A DNA stretch of 64,000 nucleotides from Erythrobacter sp. QSSC1-22B. Lineage in GTDB: Bacteria; Pseudomonadota; Alphaproteobacteria; Sphingomonadales; Sphingomonadaceae. Each line of letters starts with the position of its first letter. Positions within the stretch are counted from its first letter, which is position 1. The notes beneath the pieces are model-generated. The model did no database searches and was not told where the DNA came from. It saw only the letters and a list, made by a program, of their open reading frames with translations. The stretch covers positions 124,001 through 188,000 of the forward strand of contig NZ_LZRP01000007.1 of the NCBI RefSeq assembly GCF_001678665.1, written 5' to 3'. The position numbers were made by a program, and so were the translations under genes. Shown one piece after another: positions 38,796-50,040 of the stretch.

Positions 38796-39706
38796 GCGTG
38801 ACCGCAGTCCCGAATTCGCACGCCGAGCTCAAATCGGCGCTGGAGCGGATCCAGACCGACATCGATGCCGCTTTCGATGCCTATCTGCCGGTCCCCAACG
38901 ACACCAGCGCGCGACTGGTCGAGGCGATGCGCTATGCCACCATCGGCGGCGGCAAACGGGTCCGCCCGCTGCTGCTGGCAGCGGTCGCCGAGCTTTATGG
39001 CGTCGACCGGACCGCCGCCATCCACGCGGGCTGCGCGGTGGAAGCGATCCACGCCTATTCGCTGATTCACGACGATCTGCCCTGCATGGACGACGACGAT
39101 CTGCGCCACGGCAAGCCCACCGTCCACCGTGCCTTCGACGAGGCGACTGCGGTGCTGGCGGGCGATGCCCTCCACGCGCTCGCCTTCGACATTCTGGTCC
39201 GCCCCGAGATCACCGGCGATCCCTTCGTCCGCGCCGAACTGGTGGCCGCGCTGGCGCGCGCCAGCGGGCACGAGGGGATGGCGGGTGGCCAGATGATGGA
39301 CATGGCTTCCGACGGGCAGGATTACGATCTGCGGCAGGTCACCCGGCTGCAGCAGCTAAAGACCGGCGCATTGCTGGCGGCGAGCGTCGAGATGGGCGCG
39401 ATCCTCGGCCGGGTGGCTCCCGAGGGACGCGTTCACTGGCGCGCCTATGCCCGCGATATCGGGCTGGCTTTCCAGATCGCCGACGATCTGCTCGATGTCG
39501 AGGGCGACCCCGACAAGGCCGGCAAGGCGCTGCGCAAGGACGAGGGGCAGGGCAAGGCGACCTTCGTTACGCTGATGGGGGTCGAGCCGGCGCGCGCGCA
39601 GGCCAGGATGCTCACCGAACAGGCGATCGCGCGGCTTGCATCGCATGGCGAGGACGCCAGTCTGCTGAAGGCGCTGGCGCGCTACATCGTCGAAAGAGAC
39701 AGGTAA
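38792..39706 (+). CDS. ispA: Farnesyl diphosphate synthase (polyprenyl synthetase)
   Basis: A 304-residue trans-prenyltransferase. The first aspartate-rich motif DDLPCMDDDDLRHGKPTVH and the second, DDLLD, are intact, as is GGGKRVRPLL. Two residues sit between the Asp pairs in motif I, fitting short-chain (C15/C20) bacterial FPP/GGPP synthases. It supplies farnesyl diphosphate for quinones, carotenoids and undecaprenol. Translation is coupled to xseB. Confidence 0.93.
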   Translation: MSVTAVPNSHAELKSALERIQTDIDAAFDAYLPVPNDTSARLVEAMRYATIGGGKRVRPLLLAAVAELYGVDRTAAIHAGCAVEAIHAYSLIHDDLPCMDDDDLRHGKPTVHRAFDEATAVLAGDALHALAFDILVRPEITGDPFVRAELVAALARASGHEGMAGGQMMDMASDGQDYDLRQVTRLQQLKTGALLAASVEMGAILGRVAPEGRVHWRAYARDIGLAFQIADDLLDVEGDPDKAGKALRKDEGQGKATFVTLMGVEPARAQARMLTEQAIARLASHGEDASLLKALARYIVERDR

Positions 39707-39711
39707 TATCT

Positions 39712-40224
39712 ATGAGCAAGCGCATCGGCATCTATCCCGGCACCTTCGATCCCATCACCCTCGGCCATGCCGACATATTGCGGCGTGGCAGCAAGCTGGT
39801 CGACTGGCTGATCGTCGGGGTGACCACCAACCCGTCCAAGAACCCGATGTTCGACACCGCGGAGCGCCTCGCCATGGTCGAGCGCGAAGTTGCGACTTTG
39901 GGTCTGGGCAATGTCGAAGTGGTGAGTTTCAATGCGTTGCTGATGAAATTTGCCAAGATGCAAGGGGCTAGCGTCATCGTTCGCGGGCTGCGCGCGGTCG
40001 CGGACTTCGAATACGAGTACCAGATGGCGGGGATGAACCAGCAGATCGACGACGATATCGAGACGGTGTTCCTGATGGCCGATGTCTCGCTCCAGCCGAT
40101 CGCCTCGCGGCTCGTGAAGGAGATCGCGCTCTATGGCGGCGATATCTCGCCATTCGTCAGCACCCAGGTGCGCGACGACGTGGTGGCCCGGGTCGACGAG
40201 ATCGGGCGCAAGGGCGACTACTGA
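39712..40224 (+). CDS. coaD: Phosphopantetheine adenylyltransferase
   Basis: A 170-residue enzyme of coenzyme A synthesis. The nucleotidyltransferase motif TLGH is in GTFDPITLGHADIL, and the ISPFVSTQVR segment near the C-terminus corresponds to ISSTxVR. It adenylates 4'-phosphopantetheine. The start is five bases after the ispA stop. Confidence 0.97.
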   Translation: MSKRIGIYPGTFDPITLGHADILRRGSKLVDWLIVGVTTNPSKNPMFDTAERLAMVEREVATLGLGNVEVVSFNALLMKFAKMQGASVIVRGLRAVADFEYEYQMAGMNQQIDDDIETVFLMADVSLQPIASRLVKEIALYGGDISPFVSTQVRDDVVARVDEIGRKGDY

Positions 40225-40315
40225 ACCATTCATTGAACCGACAGCGGGTCGGGGCTAGACCGCGCTCCGATCTCAGATTTCATCAGACGCCCATATTCCA
40301 ACCGACGGATATTCC

Positions 40316-41050
40316 ATGTTGAAGCTTTCGCCTGCACTTGTCGCGCTCGCAGCGCTGGTCGCCACGCCGATGGCGGGACTTTCCACGATGGCTCAGGCCC
40401 AGGAGACTCCGGCCCAGGAAGCTCCGTCCGAGGAGGCTGAGGTCGAAGCTGCAGCGGATGAAGCCGCGCCGGTCTATGCGCCGATCAACTACAGCATGGA
40501 GGAAGATCGCGAGAACATTCTGCTGCTCGATCTCTCCAACGGCGAGCGGGTTGCAATCCGCCTGATGCCGAGCTGGGCGCCCAGCCATGTCGAGCGGATC
40601 AAGACGCTGACCCGCGAGGGGTTCTACGACGGCGTGATCTTCCACCGCGTGATCGACGGCTTCATGGCGCAGACCGGCGATCCGACGGGAACCGGGCAGG
40701 GCGGCTCGTCGCTTCCCGACCTGACGGCCGAGTTCAACCCGATGCCGCATGTGCGCGGCACGCTGTCGATGGCGCGCGCGCAGGGCGAGGACAGCGCAAA
40801 CAGCCAGTTCTTCATCGTTTTCTACCCCCGCTTCAGCCTCGACAAGCGCTACACCAATCTCGGCCGGGTTATTTCCAACATGGCGGCGGTCGATGTCATC
40901 AACCGGGGCGAGCCGCCCGCCGATCCGACCCGGGTCGTCCAGGCTTCGCTTGCGAGCGACAATCGGCCGGTTCCTCCGCCGCAGGCGCCGCAACCGGTTC
41001 CGACGGCCGAGATCACCGCCGACGATCTCAACGCGCCGATCGCGGAGTAA
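40316..41050 (+). CDS. Periplasmic peptidyl-prolyl cis-trans isomerase (cyclophilin)
   Basis: A 244-residue cyclophilin with a signal peptide (cleavage probably after AQA near residue 28), then an Ala/Glu/Pro-rich linker (about 30-55). The isomerase domain has [22 protein letters not shown] and [17 protein letters not shown]. It helps fold exported proteins. A 90-base gap separates it from coaD, so it may have its own promoter. Confidence 0.93.
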   Translation: MLKLSPALVALAALVATPMAGLSTMAQAQETPAQEAPSEEAEVEAAADEAAPVYAPINYSMEEDRENILLLDLSNGERVAIRLMPSWAPSHVERIKTLTREGFYDGVIFHRVIDGFMAQTGDPTGTGQGGSSLPDLTAEFNPMPHVRGTLSMARAQGEDSANSQFFIVFYPRFSLDKRYTNLGRVISNMAAVDVINRGEPPADPTRVVQASLASDNRPVPPPQAPQPVPTAEITADDLNAPIAE

Positions 41051-41093
41051 CTCTCGCGAGCGGCTTGCCCGAGTTGCCGGGACGGGTTGTGCC

Positions 41094-42128
41094 ATGAATA
41101 TCGACCTTTTCGATTTTGCGCTTCCACCCGAGCGGATCGCGCTGCGCCCCGCGCGTCCGCGCGATGCGGCGCGGATGCTCGTGGTGCGCGGCACTGGAAC
41201 AAGGCCCTTCGAGGATCGCGGTGTCGGCGACCTGCCGCAATTGCTGCGCGCCGGCGACGTGCTGGTGTTCAACGATACGAGGGTGATCCCCGCCCAGCTC
41301 GAAGGCCGCCGGGGCGAGGCGAAGATCGGCGCAACGCTGCACAAGCGTATAGATCTGCGCCGCTGGCAGGCTTTCATCCGCAACGCCAAGCGGCTGAAGG
41401 AGGGCGATCTCATCACATTCGGTGGCGGGGTGAGCGCGCAGGCCGAGACCCGCCACGAGGATGGCAGCTTCACGCTGTGTTTTGGCGGCGACGAACCGGT
41501 CGAGCTCCTGCTCGAGCGCGCCGGGACGATGCCGCTGCCGCCTTATATTGCCGGTAAACGCGGCACCGATGCGCAGGACCGCGAGGACTACCAGACGATG
41601 TTCGCGCGCGAAGATGGCGCGGTCGCGGCGCCGACGGCCTCGCTGCATTTCACCGACGCGCTGGTTGCGGCGCTCGACGAGGCCGGGATCGGGCGCGAGA
41701 TGCTGACGCTGCATGTCGGGGCGGGGACCTTCCTGCCGGTCAAGGCGCAGGACACCGCCGACCACAAGATGCACAGCGAGTGGGGCCGGATCGAACCCGC
41801 GGTTGCGGACCGGCTCAACGCGGCACGGGCTGCGGGCGGGCGGATCATCGCGGTGGGCACCACCTCGCTGCGACTGCTCGAAAGCGCCACCGGCGAGGAC
41901 GGTGTAATCGCACCCTTCGCCGGGGACACCGACATCTTCATCACGCCGGGCTACGCGTTTCGCGCGGTCGATGGCTTGATGACCAATTTCCACCTGCCGA
42001 AATCGACGCTGTTCATGCTGGTCTCGGCGATGATGGGCCGCGAGCGGATGCAGGACGCCTACGCCCATGCAATCGCAGCGGAATATCGCTTCTACAGCTA
42101 TGGCGATTCGAGCCTGCTGCTGCCCTGA
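41094..42128 (+). CDS. queA: S-adenosylmethionine:tRNA ribosyltransferase-isomerase
   Basis: A 344-residue QueA that builds epoxyqueuosine on tRNA from SAM. Conserved segments are [55 protein letters not shown] and [22 protein letters not shown] 41094 gives [11 protein letters not shown]. It acts after Tgt, whose gene is 2.8 kb downstream on the same strand. Confidence 0.97.
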   Translation: MNIDLFDFALPPERIALRPARPRDAARMLVVRGTGTRPFEDRGVGDLPQLLRAGDVLVFNDTRVIPAQLEGRRGEAKIGATLHKRIDLRRWQAFIRNAKRLKEGDLITFGGGVSAQAETRHEDGSFTLCFGGDEPVELLLERAGTMPLPPYIAGKRGTDAQDREDYQTMFAREDGAVAAPTASLHFTDALVAALDEAGIGREMLTLHVGAGTFLPVKAQDTADHKMHSEWGRIEPAVADRLNAARAAGGRIIAVGTTSLRLLESATGEDGVIAPFAGDTDIFITPGYAFRAVDGLMTNFHLPKSTLFMLVSAMMGRERMQDAYAHAIAAEYRFYSYGDSSLLLP

Positions 42129-42198
42129 TCCGCGTTTCCGCTCCGCTGCATTTGCTTCGCCGCTTGCATTCCCGCCGCGTCGGGCACAACTGCACCCG

Positions 42199-43170
42199 AT
42201 GCCAGAACCAATTCTCGAACTCGCCGGCCTGACCAAGGTCTATCCCGGCGGGCTCAGAGCGCTCGACAATGTCGATCTCACCATCCGCAAGGGCGAAATC
42301 TTCGCGCTGCTCGGGCCCAACGGGGCGGGCAAGACGACGCTGATCGGCGCGGTCTGCGGGCTGGTGACACCGTCGTCCGGATCGATCCGTGCATTCGGCC
42401 ACGATCTTTCGGGCGATTGGCGCCAGGCGCGCAAGCGCATCGGGCTGGTGCCGCAGGAACTCGCGACCGACATGTTCGAACCGGTGCGGCGCGCGGTCGC
42501 CTTTTCGCGCGGCCTGTTCGGCCTGCCGCCGAACCCGGCGCGGATCGAGGAGATCCTCCGCTCGCTCAGCCTGTGGGACAAGCGCGACGAGCGGATCATG
42601 GCGCTGTCGGGCGGGATGAAGCGCCGGGTGCTGATTGCCAAGGCACTCGCGCACGAGCCCGACCTGCTGTTCCTCGACGAGCCAACCGCGGGCGTCGATG
42701 TCGAACTGCGCAAGGGCATGTGGCAGCTGATCGACCAGATGCGCGCGCGCGGCGTAACCGTAATTCTGACCACCCATTACATCGAGGAAGCCGAAGAGAT
42801 GGCCGATCGCGTCGGGGTGATCCGCAACGGCCGTCTGTTGATGGTCGACGAGAAGAGCGCGATGATGGCGCGGCTCGGACGGACCGAAGCGCATATCACA
42901 TTGGCCGAGCCCCTGGCCGCCATCCCGCCCGCGCTGGCGCAGTTCCCGATCGAGATCGAGCAGGGTGGGCTGGGCCTGTGCTATCGCGGCGGCGACGGCA
43001 CCGGGAAGGGCAAGGAAGAGGTGGCAGCGCTGACCAAGGCGCTCACCTTCGCGGGGATCGACTACACGGGAATCGACGTGCGCGAGAGCAGCCTCGAGGA
43101 TATCTTCGTCTCGGTGCTCGGCGAGGACGCCGTACCCCACGAGACGACCAGCGAAAGTGAGCCCGTCTGA
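42199..43170 (+). CDS. ABC-2 type transporter ATP-binding protein
   Basis: A 323-residue ATPase with Walker [10 protein letters not shown], signature LSGGMKRR, Walker B LLFLDEP and the H-loop TTHYIEEAE. The C-terminal extension (about 230-323) is typical of drug/polysaccharide ABC-2 exporters of the DrrA/YadG type. It shares one base with the next gene's start (TGATG), forming a two-gene exporter. Substrate unknown. Confidence 0.9.
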   Translation: MPEPILELAGLTKVYPGGLRALDNVDLTIRKGEIFALLGPNGAGKTTLIGAVCGLVTPSSGSIRAFGHDLSGDWRQARKRIGLVPQELATDMFEPVRRAVAFSRGLFGLPPNPARIEEILRSLSLWDKRDERIMALSGGMKRRVLIAKALAHEPDLLFLDEPTAGVDVELRKGMWQLIDQMRARGVTVILTTHYIEEAEEMADRVGVIRNGRLLMVDEKSAMMARLGRTEAHITLAEPLAAIPPALAQFPIEIEQGGLGLCYRGGDGTGKGKEEVAALTKALTFAGIDYTGIDVRESSLEDIFVSVLGEDAVPHETTSESEPV

Positions 43171-43937
43171 TGCATTTCAGTGTCCGTTCTGCCTGGTCGA
43201 TCTTCATCCGCGAGATCATGCGCGCCCTGCGCACGGTCTTCCAGTCGATCATCGCCCCGGTACTCACGACTTCGCTCTATTTCATCGTCTTCGGCGCTGC
43301 GATCGGCGCGCGGATGCCCGATCTCGGCGGGGTCGATTACGGCGCATTCATCATCCCCGGACTGCTGATGCTGACGCTGCTTGGGGAGACGACCAGCAAC
43401 GCCAGCTTCGGTATCTATATGCCGCGCTTCACGGGTACCATTTACGAACTGCTGTCAGCACCTGTGGGAGTTGGCGAGACGTTGGCGGGCTTCGTCGGCG
43501 CAGCGGCGGTCAAGAGCCTGATCCTCGCGGCGATCATCCTTCTGACCGCGCGATTGTTCGTCGACTATTCGATCGCCCATCCGGTGCTGGCGGTAATCTA
43601 TATCGTTCTCGTGGCGGCCAGCTTCAGCCTGTTCGGTTTCATCCTCGGCGTCTGGGCGGACAATTTCGAAAAGCTGGGGATTATCCCGCTGCTGTTCCTC
43701 ACCCCACTGACCTTCCTCGGCGGGACTTTCTATTCGATCGACATGCTGCCCGAGCCCTGGGACACGATCGCGCTCTTCAATCCGATCGTCTATCTGGTCA
43801 GCGGATTGCGCTGGACCTTTTACGGCAGCGCCGATGTCGACATCTGGATCAGCTTTGCGATTACGCTGGGCTTCCTCGCGACCTGCATCGCGATCATCGC
43901 CACCATCTTCAAGACGGGCTGGCGACTGCGCGCCTGA
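43170..43937 (+). CDS. ABC-2 type transporter permease
   Basis: A 255-residue membrane protein with six predicted helices and the ABC-2 signature in the second half ([41 protein letters not shown] region). It partners the ATPase just upstream. It resembles YadH/NodJ-type permeases that export lipids or polysaccharides; substrate unknown. Confidence 0.9.
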   Translation: MHFSVRSAWSIFIREIMRALRTVFQSIIAPVLTTSLYFIVFGAAIGARMPDLGGVDYGAFIIPGLLMLTLLGETTSNASFGIYMPRFTGTIYELLSAPVGVGETLAGFVGAAAVKSLILAAIILLTARLFVDYSIAHPVLAVIYIVLVAASFSLFGFILGVWADNFEKLGIIPLLFLTPLTFLGGTFYSIDMLPEPWDTIALFNPIVYLVSGLRWTFYGSADVDIWISFAITLGFLATCIAIIATIFKTGWRLRA

Positions 43938-43956
43938 TTGGCTATCGGCGCTGGCG

Positions 43957-44913
43957 ATGATCCTGCACGCCCGCCATTCGCTACTCGCTGCCGCACTTCT
44001 CACTTGCTGGGCCACGCCCGCCCATGCCGAGCTACCCGAAGGCGTGCGCGCAATGATCGAGGCTGCACGCGAAACCGGCGACGCTGCGAAAGTTGCCACG
44101 GCCTTTGAACTGGCTCGCACCGCCTACCCTGACGAGGCTGAAGACATCGCCGCGATCGAGGCGGAGTGGACCGCTGCAAAGGCCGAGCGCGATGCGCTTG
44201 CGGCTGTAGAGCAGGAAGAGACCTTGCGCCGCGCCGGACCGCTCGACCTTTGGAGCGGCGAAGGCGAACTGGGTGGCTTCCTGTCGAGCGGCAACAGCGA
44301 CACCGCCGGGCTGGCAGCTTCGCTCTCGCTCCTGCGTCAGGGTATCGACTGGACCCACCGGGTGCGCGCCCGCGTGGATTACCAGCGTCAGAACGGGGTC
44401 ACGAGCCGCGAGAGCTTCGTCTTCGCCTACGAGCCGCGCTGGCAGTTCGACGAGGACATGTTTATCTACGGCCTGGCACAATACGAGCGCGACAGGGTGC
44501 AGGGCTTTACCGGGCGCTACGCCGTCTCGGGCGGGCTGGGCTACAATCTCGTCCAGTCCTCGGACGTGTCGCTTTCGCTCAAGGCTGGCCCTGCCTTCCG
44601 CATCACCGAATTCGTCGACGGACGCAGCGAGAGCAGGCTCGGTGGCCTCATTGGTCTCGACTTCGACTGGCGCATCATCGACCAGCTGACATTGACCCAG
44701 GATGCCAACGCGCTGGCGGAAACCGGAGGCCAGGCGGTGGTGGTGTTCGACAGCGCCAACACCACGCTCAATCTCGTCACCGGGCTCGATTTCGCGGTCA
44801 CCCCGCGCCTGCGGACACGTCTTTCCTATCAGGTGGATTACGACAGCAACCCGCCCGCCGGCGCGGTGACTACCGACACGCTGACCCGCGCCACCATCAT
44901 CTACGGGTTCTGA
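43957..44913 (+). CDS. DUF481 outer-membrane beta-barrel protein
   Basis: A 318-residue secreted protein. A signal peptide ends at AHA near residue 24, a helical charged stretch (about 25-85) follows, and the rest is DUF481: [12 protein letters not shown], alternating aromatic strands ([31 protein letters not shown]) and a C-terminal Phe. It is probably an outer-membrane barrel of salt-induced YdiY type. Function unknown. The stop is two bases before tgt. Confidence 0.8.
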   Translation: MILHARHSLLAAALLTCWATPAHAELPEGVRAMIEAARETGDAAKVATAFELARTAYPDEAEDIAAIEAEWTAAKAERDALAAVEQEETLRRAGPLDLWSGEGELGGFLSSGNSDTAGLAASLSLLRQGIDWTHRVRARVDYQRQNGVTSRESFVFAYEPRWQFDEDMFIYGLAQYERDRVQGFTGRYAVSGGLGYNLVQSSDVSLSLKAGPAFRITEFVDGRSESRLGGLIGLDFDWRIIDQLTLTQDANALAETGGQAVVVFDSANTTLNLVTGLDFAVTPRLRTRLSYQVDYDSNPPAGAVTTDTLTRATIIYGF

Positions 44914-44915
44914 TC

Positions 44916-46043
44916 ATGGCCGAACGGTTTGACTTCCGGATCGATGCCATCGACGGCAAGGCGCGCACCGGGCGCATTGCGATGCTCCGCGGCGAGACCC
45001 GCACCCCCGCCTTCATGCCCGTGGGGACAGCGGCGACAGTCAAGGCGATGAAGCCCGAGGCGGTGCACAAGACCGGCGCCGATATCATCCTGGGGAACAC
45101 CTACCATCTGATGCTGCGGCCCGGCGCCGAGCGGATGGCGCGGTTGGGCGGGCTCCATTCCTTTATGAACTGGTCGCGCCCGATCCTGACCGATAGCGGC
45201 GGCTATCAGGTGATGAGCCTGTCGGATCTCAACAAGCTGACCGAGGAAGGGGTCGAGTTCCGCAGCCATCTCGACGGCTCCAAGCACATGCTGACCCCCG
45301 AACGCTCGATGGAAATCCAGCGGCTGCTGGGGTCGGACATCGTCATGGCCTTCGATGAATGCCCGCGCGCCGACCGGCCCTTCGCCGAGATCGAGGCAAG
45401 CATGGCAATGTCGATGCGGTGGGCGAAGCGCAGCCGCGACGCCTTCGATGCGGGTGGCGAGCACGCGCAGCGCGCGGCGCTGTTCGGCATCCAGCAGGGC
45501 GCACTCGACGAAGGCTTAAGAGGTCGCTCCGCAGCTGCGCTGCGCGAAATCGGCTTCGATGGCTATGCGATCGGCGGGCTGGCGGTTGGCGAGGGGCAGG
45601 AGGCGATGTTCGCGACGCTCGACTTCGCGCCCGACCAACTGCCCGAGGACGCACCGCGCTATCTGATGGGGGTGGGCAAGCCCGACGATCTGGTCGGCGC
45701 GGTCGAACGCGGCATCGACATGTTCGACTGCGTGCTGCCGAGCCGCTCGGGCCGCAATGGCCAGGCCTTCACCTGGACCGGCCCGATCAACCTGCGCAAC
45801 GCGCGTTTCGCCGAGGATCTCGAGCCACTCGACCCGCGCTGCGCCTGCGATACCTGCGCCACTTATAGCCGCGCCTATGTCCACCACCTGATCAAGGCCG
45901 GCGAAATCCTCGGCGCGATGCTGATGACCGAGCACAATATCGCCTTCTACCAACAGCTGATGCAGGCGATGCGCGATGCGATCGCGGCCGGCCAGTTCGC
46001 CCGTTTCGCCAGCGATTTCAGGCGGGATTACCTCAAGACCTGA
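44916..46043 (+). CDS. tgt: Queuine tRNA-ribosyltransferase
   Basis: A 375-residue bacterial TGT that swaps guanine 34 for preQ1 in GUN-anticodon tRNAs. The catalytic region [12 protein letters not shown], the nucleophile segment [18 protein letters not shown] and the zinc site (CACDTC with a downstream His in [13 protein letters not shown]) are intact. It ends the plus-strand run and is followed by a terminator. Confidence 0.97.
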   Translation: MAERFDFRIDAIDGKARTGRIAMLRGETRTPAFMPVGTAATVKAMKPEAVHKTGADIILGNTYHLMLRPGAERMARLGGLHSFMNWSRPILTDSGGYQVMSLSDLNKLTEEGVEFRSHLDGSKHMLTPERSMEIQRLLGSDIVMAFDECPRADRPFAEIEASMAMSMRWAKRSRDAFDAGGEHAQRAALFGIQQGALDEGLRGRSAAALREIGFDGYAIGGLAVGEGQEAMFATLDFAPDQLPEDAPRYLMGVGKPDDLVGAVERGIDMFDCVLPSRSGRNGQAFTWTGPINLRNARFAEDLEPLDPRCACDTCATYSRAYVHHLIKAGEILGAMLMTEHNIAFYQQLMQAMRDAIAAGQFARFASDFRRDYLKT

Positions 46044-46074
46044 CTGCCGACCCTGTCGCGCGCCTGCCACAAAC

Positions 46075-46103
46075 AAAAAAGGCGGCCCCGAAGGACCGCC
46101 TTT
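46075..46103. terminator. Terminator between convergent tgt and rpsD
   Basis: On the minus strand AAAGGCGGTCC-TTCG-GGGCCGCCTTT followed by more T residues forms a ten-to-eleven-base stem with a stable TTCG tetraloop and a T-run, a classic Rho-independent terminator for rpsD. On the plus strand the same hairpin ends in TTT and could also stop tgt transcripts. Confidence 0.9.
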
Positions 46104-46127
46104 CGTGTCTGGTTGGGAGATTCCCGA

Positions 46128-46742
46128 TCAGCGCGAGTAGAACTCGACGACCAGATTGGGTTCCATCGTGACCGGGTAGGGCACTTCGTCGAGCTTGGGC
46201 ACGCGGGTGAAGGTCACCTTTTCGATGCCGTCGGGTGCGACATAGTCGGGAATGTCGCGCTCGGGCAGGCTCTGCGCTTCGATGATCAGCGCCATGTCCT
46301 TGGCCTTGTTGCCCAGGCTGATGACATCGCCGACGTCGCAGCGACGCGAGGGGATGTTGCACTTCACGCCGTTCACATAGATGTGACCGTGGTTGACGAT
46401 CTGGCGGGCGGAGAAGACCGTCGGTGCGAATTTGGCGCGATAGACGATCATGTCCAGGCGGCGCTCGAGCAGGCCGATCAGGTTCTGGCCGGCATCGCCC
46501 TTCATCCGCGTGGCATCGGCATAGGTGCGCTTGAACTGCTTCTCGGTGACGTCGCCGTAATAGCCCTTGAGCTTCTGCTTGGCGCGCAGCTGCAGGCCGA
46601 AGTCGCTGACCTTGCTCTTACGACGCTGGCCGTGCTGGCCGGGGCCGTAGGAGCGCTTGTTGACCGGGGAATTCGGGCGACCCCAGATGTTTTCACCCAT
46701 CCGGCGGTCGAGCTTGTACTTGGCGCTTTTGCGCTTCGACAT
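46128..46742 (-). CDS. rpsD: 30S ribosomal protein S4
   Basis: A 204-residue S4. It starts [21 protein letters not shown], carries the N-terminal domain with [12 protein letters not shown] and the S4 RNA-binding domain ([38 protein letters not shown]). It is a primary 16S rRNA-binding protein. It is monocistronic here with its own strong terminator. ATG 46742 follows GGACTTTT. Confidence 0.98.
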   Translation of the reverse strand: MSKRKSAKYKLDRRMGENIWGRPNSPVNKRSYGPGQHGQRRKSKVSDFGLQLRAKQKLKGYYGDVTEKQFKRTYADATRMKGDAGQNLIGLLERRLDMIVYRAKFAPTVFSARQIVNHGHIYVNGVKCNIPSRRCDVGDVISLGNKAKDMALIIEAQSLPERDIPDYVAPDGIEKVTFTRVPKLDEVPYPVTMEPNLVVEFYSR

Positions 46743-46949
46743 AAAAAGTCCTTCGATTTGCCATCGCCACCCCAATGGTGGCGCTTTAACCCGGTATCGC
46801 ACCGCTGGAGCTGTTCTCCAGCGCGGCCGCCGCTTCACCGGGGTGCGGAGCCAATTCGCGAAGCGCGCGCCATAGCAGGGATGGGCCACGGGTCAAGATC
46901 GCAGATCGGCGCTCGACAAATGCGGGCGAGGGCGGCAGTGCGCCTCGCC

Positions 46950-47264
46950 ATGACCAGCGACATCAAACCACCCGAGGATTGCTCCGATATGCGCGAGGTG
47001 CGCATCGGTGTCGATGCCACCGATCGCGCGCTGATGGAATTGCTCGACCGCCGCTACGGCTACATGCGCGCCGCCGCGCGGATCAAGCAGGACCGCGGCG
47101 CGGTGCGCGACGAGGGACGCAAGTCTGCAGTGATCGACAATGCGCGCGTCGATGCCGAAGCGCGGGGGCTTCCGGCGGAAGAATTGGCGGCAATCTGGGA
47201 TCGGCTGGTGGAAAGCTCGATCGCCTATGAGATGGTCGAATGGGATCGGATCAGGAGCAGCTGA
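46950..47264 (+). CDS. Chorismate mutase (AroQ type)
   Basis: A 104-residue helical protein of the CM_2 domain. The first helix (VDATDRALMELLDRRYGYMRAAARIKQ) holds Arg and Lys residues that bind chorismate; later conserved residues are in RKSAVIDNARVDAEARGL and the C-terminal helix. It converts chorismate to prephenate for Phe/Tyr synthesis. It is stand-alone, without prephenate dehydratase. ATG 46950 is preferred; 46989 is also possible. Confidence 0.85.
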   Translation: MTSDIKPPEDCSDMREVRIGVDATDRALMELLDRRYGYMRAAARIKQDRGAVRDEGRKSAVIDNARVDAEARGLPAEELAAIWDRLVESSIAYEMVEWDRIRSS

Positions 47265-47279
47265 CCGAAGACTGGTAGG

Positions 47280-47996
47280 CTAATCGCGCCGTGCGCGCGC
47301 GAGCGTCGACAGCACCCCGCGCAAGGTCCGGATCTCGAGGTGGTTCCAGCCCGGCTTGGTCAGCACGTTGCGCAGCGTCGTGCGCGTCACCTCGTCGCGG
47401 ATTGCGGGCATGAAATACCCCTTGGGTTCCAGCATCGCTTCCAGATGGCCAATCAGGCCGTCGAGTTCCTCCTGCGGCGCGGGCGGCAGGATTTCCTCCT
47501 GCGTCGGCTGCGAGAGCTCGCGGGTCTTGGACCATTCATAGGCGCACAGGATCACCGCCTGTGCCAGATTGAGCGAGCCGAATTCCGGGTTGATCGGCAC
47601 GGTGATGATTGCGCGTGCAAAACCGACGTCCTGAATATCGAGACCCGAACGTTCCGGGCCGAACAGCAGCGCGGACTTGCCCTGAGCCGTATCGATCTCC
47701 CGGGCCGCCTCCTCGGGTGTGACCACAGGCTTGGTCACCCCGCGCTTGCGCACCGTGGTGGCGTAGATATGTGAACAATCGGCGACCGCTTCGCCCACCG
47801 TGTCGAACACCTGCGCCTCGGCCAGCACCCGGTCTGCGCCTGCAGCGGCGGGACCGGCACTGGGGTTGGGCCAGCCATCGCGCGGCGCCACGAGCCGCAT
47901 CTCGGTGAGCCCGAAATTGAGCATCGCCCGCGCCGCCTTGCCGATGTTCTCGCCAAGCTGCGGGCGCACCAGGACGATAGCCGGGGCCTCAGCCAC
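47280..47996 (-). CDS. trmJ: TrmJ-like tRNA 2'-O-methyltransferase (SPOUT)
   Basis: A 238-residue TrmH-family methyltransferase. The knot motifs are [31 protein letters not shown] and [23 protein letters not shown]. TrmJ methylates the ribose at position 32 of tRNAs. GTG 47996 starts eight bases inside the end of nrdR, so the two are translationally coupled; frame upstream of it overlaps nrdR. Confidence 0.9.
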   Translation of the reverse strand: MAEAPAIVLVRPQLGENIGKAARAMLNFGLTEMRLVAPRDGWPNPSAGPAAAGADRVLAEAQVFDTVGEAVADCSHIYATTVRKRGVTKPVVTPEEAAREIDTAQGKSALLFGPERSGLDIQDVGFARAIITVPINPEFGSLNLAQAVILCAYEWSKTRELSQPTQEEILPPAPQEELDGLIGHLEAMLEPKGYFMPAIRDEVTRTTLRNVLTKPGWNHLEIRTLRGVLSTLARARRD

Positions 47997-48492
47997 TGGG
48001 GTTGCCGCCGTTGCTCTCGGCCTGTGCGGCTTCCTGCACGGTGCTGGCGAATTCCTCGAAATCGCGCGCCTCGCTGAAATCGCGATAGACGCTGGCGAAG
48101 CGGATATAGGCAACGCTGTCGATCTGGCGCAGGCCGTCCATCACCATTTCGCCGATGCGGCTCGAGGGGATCTCCGCTTCGCCGGCGGTTTCTACCTGGC
48201 GCTGGATGCCCGAGACGAGCTGGTCGATCCGCTCGGGGGCGACATCGCGCTTGCGGCAGGCGAGGCTGATCGACTGTTCGAGCTTGCGCCGCTCGAAGGG
48301 TTCGCGCCGCGCCGCCTCGCCATCGCCGCCGGACTTGACCACCGTCACTTCGCGCAATTGCACGCGTTCGAAGGTGGTGAAGCGGGCGCCGCAACGCGCA
48401 CACTGCCGCCGTCGCCGAATAGCGGCATTGTCCTCGGTCGGACGCGAATCCTTTACCTGGCTCTCGTCATGGGCACAAAAAGGGCAGCGCAT
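47989..48492 (-). CDS. nrdR: Transcriptional repressor NrdR
   Basis: A 167-residue regulator of ribonucleotide reductase genes. An N-terminal zinc ribbon (CPFC and [14 protein letters not shown]) is followed by an ATP-cone domain ([23 protein letters not shown]). It lies between a small membrane protein gene and trmJ; nrdR next to glyA is a conserved alphaproteobacterial arrangement. Confidence 0.97.
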   Translation of the reverse strand: MRCPFCAHDESQVKDSRPTEDNAAIRRRRQCARCGARFTTFERVQLREVTVVKSGGDGEAARREPFERRKLEQSISLACRKRDVAPERIDQLVSGIQRQVETAGEAEIPSSRIGEMVMDGLRQIDSVAYIRFASVYRDFSEARDFEEFASTVQEAAQAESNGGNPSG

Positions 48493-48500
48493 TCAGGAGT

Positions 48501-48719
48501 TTACTTTTTGATCCTGTTGTAGAATGCGAAGCCGGCACCCGCGATCAGACCGAGCGGCAGGCTCACCACAGGCAGCAGCGCGCCGGCCAGCGCGCCGATC
48601 GCGGCCCCCGCCAGCACCGGCTTGGTCGAAGGATGGCTCATGCCGTCCTTGGCCATGCCGGAAATCTCGGTCTTTGCGTCTTCGACCCAGTTGGGATCGT
48701 TCGGATTGTCTTCGTTCAT
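48501..48719 (-). CDS. Small glycine-zipper membrane protein
   Basis: A 72-residue protein of unknown function. The acidic N-terminus (MNEDNPNDPNWVEDAKTE) is followed by a hydrophobic segment rich in small residues (AGAAIGALAGALLPVVSLPL then GLIAGAGFAFY), a glycine-zipper pattern that usually packs membrane helices. It fits snugly in the operon, four bases from glyA and eight from nrdR, which supports it being a real gene. Confidence 0.75.
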   Translation of the reverse strand: MNEDNPNDPNWVEDAKTEISGMAKDGMSHPSTKPVLAGAAIGALAGALLPVVSLPLGLIAGAGFAFYNRIKK

Positions 48720-48723
48720 CGCG

Positions 48724-50040
48724 TTACATCCCTGGATAGACGGGGAAGGCCTTGCACAGCTCGCTCACCCGGCTGCGCACGCTTTCCTCGATCCGCTCAT
48801 CGCCCTCGGGGCCGCTGCTGGCAAGTCCGTCGACGACTTCGGCGATCAATTTGCCGATAGTGCGGAACTCGTCGGTCCCGAACCCGCGCGTCGTCCCCGC
48901 AGGCGTACCGAGACGGACGCCGCTGGTGACGAAGGGGCTGCGGGTGTCGAACGGGATGCCGTTCTTGTTGCAGGTCAGCCAGGCGCGGTCGAGACCGGTC
49001 TCGGCGGCCTTGCCGGTGACATCCTTGGCGCTGAGATCGACCAGCATCGAGTGATTGTCGGTCCCGCCCGAGACCACGCGCAGACCGTGCTGCTCGAGGC
49101 TGGCCGCCAGCGCGCGGGCGTTGTCGACCACACGCTGGGCATAATCGGCGAATTCGGGCCGCAGCGCTTCCCGGAAAGCGACCGCCTTGGCGGCGACGAC
49201 ATGCATCAGCGGGCCGCCCTGCATGCCGGGGAACACCGCCATGTTGATCGGCTTGGTCAGCGTCTCATCGTTCCACAGGATCACGCCAGAGCGCGGCCCG
49301 CGCAAGGACTTGTGGGTCGTGGTCGTGACGACATGCGCATGGGGCACCGGGTTGGGGTGCGCGCCACCCGCGACCAGCCCGGAAATGTGGCTCATATCGA
49401 CCAGCAGATAGGCGCCGACCTCATCGGCGATCTCGCGGAACCGCTGCCAGTCCCAGACGCGCGAATAGGCGGTGCCGCCGGCGATGATCAGCTTGGGGCG
49501 ATGCTCGCGCGCGGTCGCGGCAACCGCATCCATATCGATCAGCTCGTCTTCCTGGCGCACCCCGTAGGAGACCGGATTGAACCACTTGCCGCTCATGTTG
49601 ACCGGGGAACCGTGGGTCAGGTGCCCGCCGGAATTGAGATCGAGCCCCATGAAGGTGTCGCCCGGCTCGAGCAGCGCGAGGAAGACCGCCTGGTTCATCT
49701 GGCTGCCGCTGTTGGGCTGGACGTTGGCGAAATTGCAGCCGAACAGTTCCTTGGCGCGGTCGATCGCCAGCGTTTCGATAACATCGGCATAGTCGCAGCC
49801 GCCGTAATAGCGCTTGCCGGGATAGCCTTCGGCGTATTTGTTGGTGAAGACGCTCCCGGTCGCCTCGAGCACCGCGCGGCTGGCGATGTTCTCGCTGGCG
49901 ATCAGCTCGATCTTGTCCTGCTGGCGTGCCAGTTCGTTGCGGATCGCCTCGTGGATCTGCGGATCCGCCTCGGCAAGGGTATCGTGCCAGAAGCCGTCCA
50001 TCGGCGAATCAGCGGGAGCGGCGGCGGGCTGGGTGCTCAT
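48724..50040 (-). CDS. glyA: Serine hydroxymethyltransferase
   Basis: A 438-residue PLP enzyme that interconverts serine and glycine with tetrahydrofolate. The PLP lysine is in [41 protein letters not shown] and [12 protein letters not shown] are also intact. ATG 50040 overlaps the rpiB stop (ATGA). It supplies one-carbon units to purine synthesis. Confidence 0.98.
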   Translation of the reverse strand: MSTQPAAAPADSPMDGFWHDTLAEADPQIHEAIRNELARQQDKIELIASENIASRAVLEATGSVFTNKYAEGYPGKRYYGGCDYADVIETLAIDRAKELFGCNFANVQPNSGSQMNQAVFLALLEPGDTFMGLDLNSGGHLTHGSPVNMSGKWFNPVSYGVRQEDELIDMDAVAATAREHRPKLIIAGGTAYSRVWDWQRFREIADEVGAYLLVDMSHISGLVAGGAHPNPVPHAHVVTTTTHKSLRGPRSGVILWNDETLTKPINMAVFPGMQGGPLMHVVAAKAVAFREALRPEFADYAQRVVDNARALAASLEQHGLRVVSGGTDNHSMLVDLSAKDVTGKAAETGLDRAWLTCNKNGIPFDTRSPFVTSGVRLGTPAGTTRGFGTDEFRTIGKLIAEVVDGLASSGPEGDERIEESVRSRVSELCKAFPVYPGM

